From JBCDBY01 sp039182715 (GTDB lineage Bacteria > Planctomycetota > PLA2), in NCBI GenBank assembly GCA_039182715.1, contig JBCDBY010000170.1, forward strand, positions 1-9,859: DNA of 9,859 nt. The letters are read 5' to 3'. The translations under genes were made by a program, and so were the position numbers. Below the pieces are notes generated by a model that was given only the letters and a program-made list of their open reading frames with translations, did no database searches and was not told where the DNA came from. Of the stretch, positions 1-5,750 are shown piece by piece; within the stretch, counting starts at the first letter, position 1; each line of letters starts with the position of its first letter.

Positions 1-380
1 CGCACGTCGAGCGGCGCGCACTCGAAGTCGTGCCGAATCACGATGTAGGCGCTGTAGTGGTGATCGGTATCCGAGTTCCCGTCGCTGTCGGTCGAGGTCG
101 TCTCGTGATGGTGGTCGAAGATCCAGATCGGCCGATCCCGCCAACGGCCGGTCATGACGTTGTAGGCGTAGCGGTTGTCGCCCTGCCGAAGACTCTCGAA
201 GGTGCGCTCGAACTTCTGCGCCAGTCGATACGGGTCGTCCTCGTGAAAGTCGCACCCGAGGCGCCGGGCGAGTCGTCTCTTCTGTCGAATCCTGCGCTCG
301 TGCGCCCGCTTCCCCACGACGGCGCCCCAGATCATGAGAGCGAGGAACGCGGGGACGCACAGGATCAGGATCCACTTCAT
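1..380 (-). CDS. Membrane-anchored protein of unknown function (C-terminus beyond left edge)
   Basis: The minus-strand frame is open from an ATG at 380-378 to the window edge, giving 126 visible residues. The N-terminus (MKWILILCVPAFLALMIWG) is a clear hydrophobic segment with one early Lys, so it is a signal anchor or uncleaved signal peptide. It is followed by a very basic stretch (about residues 22-40, KRAHERRIRQKRR) and then a soluble region. That region contains a WIFDHHHE motif near residue 91 and a His-rich HHYSAYIVI strand. This resembles uncharacterised planctomycete proteins with a TM helix, an FDYHYE-type motif and a His-rich strand, but that is from memory and no function is known. 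There is no Shine-Dalgarno before the ATG; a TACAAT box lies 13 bases upstream. It is on the same strand as the beta-barrel gene but 320 bases away, so probably a separate transcript. Confidence 0.75.
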   Translation of the reverse strand, partial: MKWILILCVPAFLALMIWGAVVGKRAHERRIRQKRRLARRLGCDFHEDDPYRLAQKFERTFESLRQGDNRYAYNVMTGRWRDRPIWIFDHHHETTSTDSDGNSDTDHHYSAYIVIRHDFECAPLDV

Positions 381-393
381 GGCAGCGACGACG

Positions 394-399
394 ATTGTA
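394..399 (-). promoter_or_regulatory. Possible -10 box (TACAAT) of the leftmost gene
   Basis: On the minus strand TACAAT matches the sigma-70 -10 consensus at five of six bases. It ends 13 bases before the ATG at 380, so a transcript would have a leader of only about 6 bases, which suits a start with no Shine-Dalgarno. No convincing -35 lies 16-18 bases upstream. Weak evidence. Confidence 0.25.
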
Positions 400-490
400 G
401 GAGTTGACGAGCCGGACTCGACGCCCGCGTCACGCGCGAAACCGGGCCGGCAGTGGACCCCTGGCGCGGGATCGGTCAGTCTGGCGAGCC

Positions 491-685
491 GTGCCGCCGG
501 ACAAGATAGACCGCAAGCCGCGTTCCGCCGTGGAGTACTCGGTTGTCATCGCCCTCGCGATTGCGCTGTTCAGCTGGACCCGGTGCGCACGGCCGAAGGG
601 ATCGGCTGAGCGCATCCGGGAGCCGGGGACGGAGCGGCACCGGACCTACGCCGACTCCGGAACGATGCGCGCCCCGTCCGAGTAG
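491..685 (+). CDS. Possible small single-helix membrane protein
   Basis: This plus-strand frame starts at GTG 491 (64 residues) or GTG 530 (51 residues) and ends at TAG 683-685. A basic N-terminus (MPPDKIDRKPRSAV) precedes one hydrophobic helix (SVVIALAIALFSW) and then a hydrophilic tail of about 35 residues rich in Arg and Glu. In the 51-codon part, third positions are G/C in roughly 88% of codons, against about 60% at first and second positions; this is the pattern of real genes in a high-GC genome. Against it: no Shine-Dalgarno, non-ATG start, no recognised family. It would lie divergent from the leftmost gene and convergent with the beta-barrel gene, whose stop is 15 bases beyond. Nothing else is visible in the 381-700 gap apart from a possible -10 box at 394-399. 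Confidence 0.35.
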   Translation: MPPDKIDRKPRSAVEYSVVIALAIALFSWTRCARPKGSAERIREPGTERHRTYADSGTMRAPSE

Positions 686-700
686 CGCGCCGACGCCGGC

Positions 701-1705
701 TCAGAAATCGAATGAGAACCGGAACATCACCACGCCGCTCCCCTCGACCGTGAACTCCTCGAGCTCGCTTCCGCTCAGCGTCTCGCGGCTGAACTCGCGG
801 CCGAAGACCCAACCGCCTTCGACCGAAAGGCGCATCTTCTCGCGCGGCATGAACTCCACGCCGAGCGTCGCGACCATGTCTTCGTACCCGAACCGTTCGT
901 CCGAGTCGGTGCCGTCCACGTGGAAGTTCCGGTTCTCGGTGTCATAGCGGGCGAAGATGCGCCAGTGCTGGTTGAACGAGAAACCGAGTTCGGCCTCGAA
1001 GTCGACGATCGGCATGCCGCCGAAGTGGAAGTCCCACGGGCTATCGGGCGGCTCCCAGCGCCAGTAGAGGTACGGCAACCCGAGGAACCACTCGAAGTGG
1101 TCGCTGACCTGACGTCGGTAGCCGATCGCCGGCAACGGGACTTCGGGGAGCCCCGGCCGACTGGTGGTGTAGTTGACGAGGAGGATCCAGCTTCCCTTCT
1201 CGCTCGTGCGCCACTCGAACAGCAGATTGACGATGGGGTAGATCCCGTCGCCGTCGCTGAGCGGCCGGTCGCTCGCGTTGACGACCCCGATCGAGCCGGA
1301 GAAGCGGAACGACCCGCTGTCGTAGAGATCGCCCGCCACGGCGATCCAGATGTCACTGAGGCTATTGGGAAAGCGTGGGTCCACGCTGTCGAGCGTGGTG
1401 ACGAAGTACTCGCCGCCGACGGCCCACTGCTTCTGCTGCTCCTTCCCGTAGGTGCTGCTACCGAACAAGTCGAGTTCGACCGTCGACTGCAGGAGCTTCT
1501 CGCGAGGCCCATCCTCCACGGTGGCGTCCAGGTAGCCCCGGATCTCGGCGTCGACGCCCCCAGGGCGTTCGTCGAAATCCCGCAGCGCCGTCCGCGCGCG
1601 GTTCGTCCCCGGCCATCCGGGAAGGAACTCGGCGCCCTTCGGGCTCTGGGCGAAGGCGGGCCCCGCGATCAGCAGGAGGAAGGAGGTCAGTCGGATGATT
1701 TGCAT
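701..1705 (-). CDS. Exported outer-membrane beta-barrel protein
   Basis: This 334-residue protein begins with a textbook signal peptide: MQIIR, a hydrophobic core, then an AFA cleavage site before Gln20. After a linker (20-70) it has alternating aromatic/hydrophobic strands separated by polar turns, for example STVELDLFG near 74-82, FRFSGSIGVVNAS near 133-145, DFEAELGFSF near 235-244 and HWRIFARYD near 247-255. It ends in a strand with terminal Phe (MFRFSFDF), the usual sorting signal of outer-membrane barrels. The layout resembles exported barrels of the DUF6268 kind found in Planctomycetota and Bacteroidota, but the family call is tentative. The stop is at 701; the ATG is 48 bases after the kinase stop. 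No good Shine-Dalgarno is seen. The spacing allows co-transcription with the kinase, and a possible promoter also lies in the gap. A transport or sensing role is unproven. Confidence 0.85.
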   Translation of the reverse strand: MQIIRLTSFLLLIAGPAFAQSPKGAEFLPGWPGTNRARTALRDFDERPGGVDAEIRGYLDATVEDGPREKLLQSTVELDLFGSSTYGKEQQKQWAVGGEYFVTTLDSVDPRFPNSLSDIWIAVAGDLYDSGSFRFSGSIGVVNASDRPLSDGDGIYPIVNLLFEWRTSEKGSWILLVNYTTSRPGLPEVPLPAIGYRRQVSDHFEWFLGLPYLYWRWEPPDSPWDFHFGGMPIVDFEAELGFSFNQHWRIFARYDTENRNFHVDGTDSDERFGYEDMVATLGVEFMPREKMRLSVEGGWVFGREFSRETLSGSELEEFTVEGSGVVMFRFSFDF

Positions 1706-1718
1706 GGTTGTTTCCCAT

Positions 1719-1743
1719 GACCTGACCGACCCGCCGGTTTCGC
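1719..1743 (-). promoter_or_regulatory. Possible ECF-type promoter of the beta-barrel gene
   Basis: Reading on the minus strand, GCGAAACC is followed by 13 bases and then GGTC. The -35-like AAACC is at 1740-1736 and the -10-like GGTC at 1722-1719, leaving a leader of about 7-14 bases before the ATG at 1705. The arrangement matches the boxes upstream of the sigma gene, with the same 13-base spacing. GC-rich ECF boxes occur often by chance, so this rests mainly on that match. Confidence 0.25.
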
Positions 1744-1753
1744 GCGGAAAAAA

Positions 1754-3844
1754 TCAGTCGCCGAGCAGGGCGCTCGTGAAGGCTCGCGCGAACGGCGCCG
1801 CCCCGGCCAGCGATGCCCCGGCCGAATCCCGCAGAGCAAGCGCCTTTTCGCGCTCCCCCCGGGCCGCCCAAAGCGCGATGCGCATGCAGACGATCGAGGG
1901 TGCGTCGCCCGGCGCGGCGTCGAGCCAGCGCGCCGCCACGTCGAGATCGCGCGGATCCGCCTCCGGCGAGAGCGCGCGCGCGACGTAGGCCATCGCCACC
2001 AGTCCGCACGCTTCCGCGTTGCCCGCTCGGAGCGCCACGACCGCCTCGCCGTGCGCCACCGCCTCGTCGAAGCGCCGCGGCCGCCCCGCCGCCTCGGGAT
2101 GCACCAACCACCCCACCAGCAGCCCCCGGATCCAGACGTCGTCAGGATGCTGTCGCGCGCCCTCGGCCAGCACGTCCAACGCGCGCGGCAGCCCCTGATC
2201 GCCGGTGAAGTCCTCGACCGCCTTCGCGAGCAGGAAGATCGTCGAGGCGGGTCGCACGAGCTCCGGCAGCTCGCGTGCACACGCCTCGATGGCGGCGCCG
2301 TCGGCCGCGGCGACGGCCGCGCGCACGCGGCGGCGCCACGCGTCGGGATCCGCACCCTGCGCCGCGGCGAACAGCCGCGCGCCGAACGCGCGGTTGGACG
2401 GCGAAACGTCCTCGTCCTCGAGGCCGAGCCAATGGTCGATCGCCACCAACAGCACCTCGCGCTCCTCGCGCGGCGCCGCGCGCAGACGAGCGGCCAGCGC
2501 CTCCGAAGACGCTTGCTCCAGGTCGTAGCCAAGTGCCCGGAACGACGCGCGGTACTCCCGTCCCGACTCCGCCACGGACGCCACGCCTCCCGCGCGCAAC
2601 GCGTCCACCTGCTCGACGAGGACCGCACGCGCCAGCGCGCGGCGGTAGCGTTCGCGCGCCGACTCCACGCTCGCCCGCAGATCCGGTTCGACGCCGCCCG
2701 CCTCCGCCGTCGCCCGCGCTTCGTCCGCGCGTCCCAGCGCCCGACGCCAGTCGCGCAGCTCGGCCGCGGCGGATGCGGACGCGAGCGATGCCGCCACGTT
2801 CTTCGCCGCCGAGGCGATGCGCCCCTGACGCGCACGCTCGCCCGTCCACCAGACGAGCCCGGCAAGCAGCAAGGTGCCGAGCACGGCGCCCCCCAGCCCG
2901 ATCGTCCGGCGACGCAGCTTGCGCTCCCCCTCCGCCTGTGCCCGCGCCGCCGCCACGCGGCGATCCGCTTCGCGCGCCTGTTCGTCGAGCGAGGCGAGGT
3001 AGGCGCCGACCTCGGCCGCGAGCGCGCCCGCGTCGGGGTACCGCCCCGCCGGGTCGGACCGCAGGCAGCGACGGACCAGCGGTGCCAACGCATCGGGTAG
3101 AACGGCATCGGGCGTCGGCGGCACCGCGGCGAGAAGCTCGTGCAGCGTCGCGCCCAGTCCGTAGACGTCGGTCCGCGCGTCGACGCGGCCGCTCCCCTCC
3201 CGCCGCTGCTCCGGCGCCATGTAGGCGGGCGTGCCGGCGGCGAGCGTGCCGCCACGCACCGGCGGCGCGTCGGATTCCGGCTCGTTCGCATCCGTCACGC
3301 GCTTCGCCAGCCCCCAGTCGACGACCTGCACTTCGCCATAGAGTCCGACCATGACGTTGTCGGGCTTGAGGTCGCGGTGAATGACGCCGCGCGCATGCGC
3401 ATACGCGACCGCCTGACAGACCTGCTCGAAGATGCGCAGGAGGCGCGGGCGTGCGGCCGCGAGGTCGTCGGTCGCCTGCAGGATCGATGCGAGCGTCTCG
3501 CCGCGCACCTGCTTCATGACCAGGTAGGGCCGGCCGTCGTCCGAAAAGACCAGTTCATGCACGGGCACGATGCCGGGGTGCTGGAGCTGGCCCGTGATGC
3601 GGGCCTCGCGCGTGAACCGGCGGCGCAGGAGCGGGTCACGCCAGCCGTCCTTGGCGATCGTCTTGACCGCGACCTCGCGATCGAGGTGCAGGTCGCGACT
3701 GGCCCAGACCAGTCCGAGCCCGCCCCGGCCGATGAGTTCGCCCAACTGATAGCGATGCTTGAGGATGGCGGACGCCTCTTCGTCGTCCGGCGTGGCGCCG
3801 AACGCGGCGCGCAATCCGCTCTCCCAGCGCTTGTCGTCACTCAT
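1754..3844 (-). CDS. Transmembrane Ser/Thr protein kinase with TPR-like C-terminal half
   Basis: This 696-residue Hanks-type (PknB-like) kinase has its catalytic domain at about residues 32-285. Visible motifs: glycine loop IGRGGLGLV (38-46), ATP-binding Lys61 in VAVK, alpha-C Glu80, catalytic loop HRDLKPDN (156-163), DWG (176-178) in place of DFG, and APE (210-212). DWG and intact HRD are common in planctomycete kinases, so it should be active. A coiled, charged linker (285-313) leads to one membrane helix (about 314-333). The remaining 360 residues are helical and Ala-rich, and from about 500 (DAWRRRVRAA, then ARQHPDDVWIRG) resemble the TPR tails of planctomycete kinases. The topology puts the kinase in the cytoplasm and the tail outside. 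The ATG at 3844 overlaps the sigma stop (ATGA), implying translational coupling. The frame stays open upstream to 4396, but that part lies over the sigma gene and is not used. Confidence 0.93.
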   Translation of the reverse strand: MSDDKRWESGLRAAFGATPDDEEASAILKHRYQLGELIGRGGLGLVWASRDLHLDREVAVKTIAKDGWRDPLLRRRFTREARITGQLQHPGIVPVHELVFSDDGRPYLVMKQVRGETLASILQATDDLAAARPRLLRIFEQVCQAVAYAHARGVIHRDLKPDNVMVGLYGEVQVVDWGLAKRVTDANEPESDAPPVRGGTLAAGTPAYMAPEQRREGSGRVDARTDVYGLGATLHELLAAVPPTPDAVLPDALAPLVRRCLRSDPAGRYPDAGALAAEVGAYLASLDEQAREADRRVAAARAQAEGERKLRRRTIGLGGAVLGTLLLAGLVWWTGERARQGRIASAAKNVAASLASASAAAELRDWRRALGRADEARATAEAGGVEPDLRASVESARERYRRALARAVLVEQVDALRAGGVASVAESGREYRASFRALGYDLEQASSEALAARLRAAPREEREVLLVAIDHWLGLEDEDVSPSNRAFGARLFAAAQGADPDAWRRRVRAAVAAADGAAIEACARELPELVRPASTIFLLAKAVEDFTGDQGLPRALDVLAEGARQHPDDVWIRGLLVGWLVHPEAAGRPRRFDEAVAHGEAVVALRAGNAEACGLVAMAYVARALSPEADPRDLDVAARWLDAAPGDAPSIVCMRIALWAARGEREKALALRDSAGASLAGAAPFARAFTSALLGD

Positions 3845-4548
3845 GCACACAGTTCCAGAAGCGCCTCGCACTCCCGCCCCAGTTCGCCGGGCGGAATCCC
3901 CGGACACTCCTCGGCCAACTCCGCGCGCAGCGCCGCCTCGAACTCCTTGCGCGCGCGCGCGTAGGCACGATGCAGCTTCTCCGCGGGTACGTCCCATCGC
4001 GTCGCGATGTCGCGAATCGGGAGGTCCTCGCCGAATCGAAGCTGCAGCAGCTCCCAGCGCCGGACCGCCTCCTCGTCGCCGCGCGCGTCCTCGCGCATGC
4101 GCCGCGCCGCACGCTGCAGCACGAGGTTGGCCCAGGCGCGATCGAACACGCGCGAGAGCCGGGCCTCGCGCGCCGGCACGCTCTCCGCAACGCCGTCGAT
4201 CGGCTTGCGCGCGTCGCGCCGCTCGCGTTTCTCGAGTCGAAGCGCCGTGTAGCGCACGACCGAGTAGAGATAGCTGCGCAGCCGCGCCGCGCCGGCCGGA
4301 TCGTAGCGTTCCATCGCACCACCCGGTCGCAGGCAATCGAGAAGCGCCTCCTGCACGCCATCCTCGAGCAGCCCCGCGTAGCGTCCGCCGGCCCATCGGG
4401 CGCGCAGGTAGGCGCGCAGCAGCGGCTCGTACGCCGCGACGAATCGGTCCGGGCCGTCCTTCGTGCCGGAACGCAGCGCATCGAGCAGGCTCAGGCGCGT
4501 GGCGTCCGGCGCGGTGCCGGTCGGCTTCTGGTCGGGCGGTCCTGCCAT
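3841..4548 (-). CDS. ECF-type RNA polymerase sigma factor
   Basis: This 235-residue sigma-70 family protein has only regions 2 and 4. Region 2 is at about 33-110, with FVAAYEPLLRAYLRAR and LLEDGVQEALLDCL (60-73) matching the RNA-polymerase-binding region 2.2, and RLRSYLYSVVRYTALRLEKRERR (89-111) covering 2.3-2.4. Region 4 is at about 163-212, with a helix-turn-helix in LPIRDIATRWDVPAEKLHRA (176-195). The usual DAED motif of region 2.2 is reduced to LLED (60-63). A short tail of about 25 residues follows region 4. It overlaps the kinase start by four bases and starts 49 bases after the preceding gene. ECF groups linked to Ser/Thr kinases are known in Planctomycetes, and the Vibrio EcfP/PknT pair shows that a kinase can activate an ECF factor by phosphorylation. 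No anti-sigma gene is adjacent. No Shine-Dalgarno precedes the ATG. Confidence 0.9.
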   Translation of the reverse strand: MAGPPDQKPTGTAPDATRLSLLDALRSGTKDGPDRFVAAYEPLLRAYLRARWAGGRYAGLLEDGVQEALLDCLRPGGAMERYDPAGAARLRSYLYSVVRYTALRLEKRERRDARKPIDGVAESVPAREARLSRVFDRAWANLVLQRAARRMREDARGDEEAVRRWELLQLRFGEDLPIRDIATRWDVPAEKLHRAYARARKEFEAALRAELAEECPGIPPGELGRECEALLELCA

Positions 4549-4561
4549 CGGGGAGGCATTC

Positions 4562-4587
4562 GACGAATCCCGTCCGACGGTTTTCCC
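4562..4587 (-). promoter_or_regulatory. Possible autoregulated ECF promoter of the sigma gene, with an inner dyad
   Basis: On the minus strand GGGAAAACC, 13 bases, then CGTC lie in the 49-base gap before the sigma ATG. Read as GGAAA-N16-CGTC this fits the general ECF pattern (GGAAC near -35, CGTC near -10). The spacer holds a perfect 11-base palindrome, CCGTCCGACGG (4570-4580), which could be an operator or chance. The leader would be about 8-13 bases. Co-transcription from the upstream gene remains possible. Confidence 0.3.
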
Positions 4588-4597
4588 GGAACGCGGG

Positions 4598-5350
4598 TCA
4601 GCGTGCGCTGCGCCGATCCTTCGTGCGCCCCCGCCGGGCGAAGTCCGCGAGCATCGCCTGGAGGAATTCGCCCTCGACCTCCGCCTGGTAGCGAACCACG
4701 ACGTTGTCCTCGGGATCGAATCCGCGCAGGCTCACCCGGGCGCCGTCGTCGACGTTCGCCTTCAACACGACCAGGCCGAGATGCTTCGAAAGCGTGCCAA
4801 GCGTCGCGCGCAGTTGCCGGAACGCACGGCTTTCGGGGAGCGGGATGTTGCGCCAGTCCACGGCGGCGCAGACGGGGCCTTTCAGCCCATCTTCATCGAT
4901 GAGCTTCGCGACCAGCGGCGTGACGTCGCCCTTCGCGTAGCGTCGCAGCGCCGCCTCGACGGACGATCCGCGTCCACACACGAAGGTGTCGCCGCGCAAC
5001 TCGCCCATGGCGGTGCGGCGCGGACTCGAGCTCCAGAAGCGCGAACCGGCCACCTCCTTCAACGCCGGCTCCCGCACGCGGAGCGACGCCATGAACTTGT
5101 CCCGCTCCTCGTCGTCGAGGCTGCGGCGGAACCGGATGACCATGAGCGGGTCGGACTCGGTCTCCGTGAAGCCCATCGCAAGCATCGAGAAGTCGCTCGG
5201 CTGCATACCCGCCTCCTTCTCCATCTCCTCCAGGAACTTCTCCCACGTCTCCCGAAAGGAGTCCTGCATCGACGCCGCCAGATCGGTATCAAGCAAGGCG
5301 TCGATGTCGAGGATCACGACCGAAACGCAATCCTCCGGCATGACCGACAA
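4598..5350 (-). CDS. Protein of unknown function, N-terminus uncertain
   Basis: The longest form (TTG start at 5350) has 250 residues; an in-frame ATG at 5341 gives 247. It begins almost directly with a beta strand and helix (PEDCVSVVILDIDALLDTDL, residues 5-24), then a Glu-rich helix (about 30-47). An alternating alpha/beta pattern follows, with strands MVIRF (70-74), GDTFVCGRG (120-128), GPVCAAVD (158-165) and LGLVVLKANV (191-200). The C-terminus is basic (RRGRTKDRRSAR). The start resembles the mature part of exported planctomycete proteins that usually follow a signal peptide or lipobox, but none is present here. The frame remains G/C-ending upstream to a TAG at 5389-5387, reading ACLSGGGLDGSAL, so the gene may be N-terminally truncated or frameshifted. 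No Shine-Dalgarno is seen. It is 49 bases upstream of sigma and could share its transcript. Confidence 0.65.
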   Translation of the reverse strand: MSVMPEDCVSVVILDIDALLDTDLAASMQDSFRETWEKFLEEMEKEAGMQPSDFSMLAMGFTETESDPLMVIRFRRSLDDEERDKFMASLRVREPALKEVAGSRFWSSSPRRTAMGELRGDTFVCGRGSSVEAALRRYAKGDVTPLVAKLIDEDGLKGPVCAAVDWRNIPLPESRAFRQLRATLGTLSKHLGLVVLKANVDDGARVSLRGFDPEDNVVVRYQAEVEGEFLQAMLADFARRGRTKDRRSAR

Positions 5351-5396
5351 CGCGGAGCCATCGAGCCCGCCACCCGACAGGCACGCCTAGCCTGCA

Positions 5397-5723
5397 TCAT
5401 CCATGACCCCGCGGGTTCTGGCCGGTCCGGATCGCCGATCTAGCGAACTCTCCCGGGTCATCCCTCGTCGCAGTGACTTCCGCCACGGCTTCCTCGGGAT
5501 TCCTCGATCTCGACGATCCGTCCTCGCCCAGAAGGGCGCGTCGAGAAAGCAAGAGCGCGTCGTGTCGACATGCACGGCGGATCAGCGGTGGTTCCCCTCC
5601 GTCTCGCCCGCGTGGCCATGAATGATGCAAGCTCCAAGCAACGAGCAACAGAAGACCGACGCCGCCGAGCAGTACGAATCGCGGCTGGGCGGACCGGGGG
5701 CTGGGTACGCTGTTCTCTTCCAC
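5397..5723 (-). CDS. Doubtful ORF with an N-terminal membrane helix
   Basis: The frame runs from GTG 5723 to TGA 5397 (108 residues). Residues 15-34 (RFVLLGGVGLLLLVAWSLHH) are a convincing membrane helix preceded by a hydrophilic stretch. The start is 27 bases after the stop of the GH67-like gene, which would suit an operon. The remainder, rich in Arg, Ser and Glu, has no recognisable domain. Third-position G/C is only around 60-70%, clearly below neighbouring genes and similar in the other frames, so the distal part may not be coding. There is no Shine-Dalgarno. It may be a small membrane protein, or the displaced N-terminal anchor of the gene at 4598-5350, which is in another frame. Apart from this ORF I see nothing convincing between 5351 and 5750. 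Confidence 0.3.
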   Translation of the reverse strand: MEENSVPSPRSAQPRFVLLGGVGLLLLVAWSLHHSWPRGRDGGEPPLIRRACRHDALLLSRRALLGEDGSSRSRNPEEAVAEVTATRDDPGEFARSAIRTGQNPRGHG

Positions 5724-5750
5724 GAAAACAGCATACGCGGCGCGCCGCCG

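Noticed and set aside
1747..1775. Rho-independent terminator after the kinase (CGAGC/GCTCG stem, T6 run on the minus strand)
   Set aside because: The stem has only five pairs, lies inside the coding end of the kinase, and is about ten bases from the T run; not a canonical terminator.
1687..3291. Long minus-strand ORF (534 codons) in another frame of the kinase gene
   Set aside because: Composition is extreme in Arg, Ser and Ala with no motifs; the kinase frame has all the conserved residues.
2051..3354. Long plus-strand ORFs opposite the kinase gene
   Set aside because: Antisense shadows of a G/C-ending gene, rich in Arg, Pro and Ala, with no domain or start signal.
3845..4396. An upstream, longer start for the kinase (184 extra residues in the same frame)
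   Set aside because: The extension lies entirely over the sigma gene, is Arg/Ala/Gly-rich shadow sequence, and the ATGA junction gives a normal kinase N-terminus at 3844.
5387..5389. Stop-codon readthrough at TAG joining the upstream frame to the 4598-5350 gene
   Set aside because: The frame before the TAG is Arg-rich shadow sequence without a signal peptide, so readthrough would not make a better protein.
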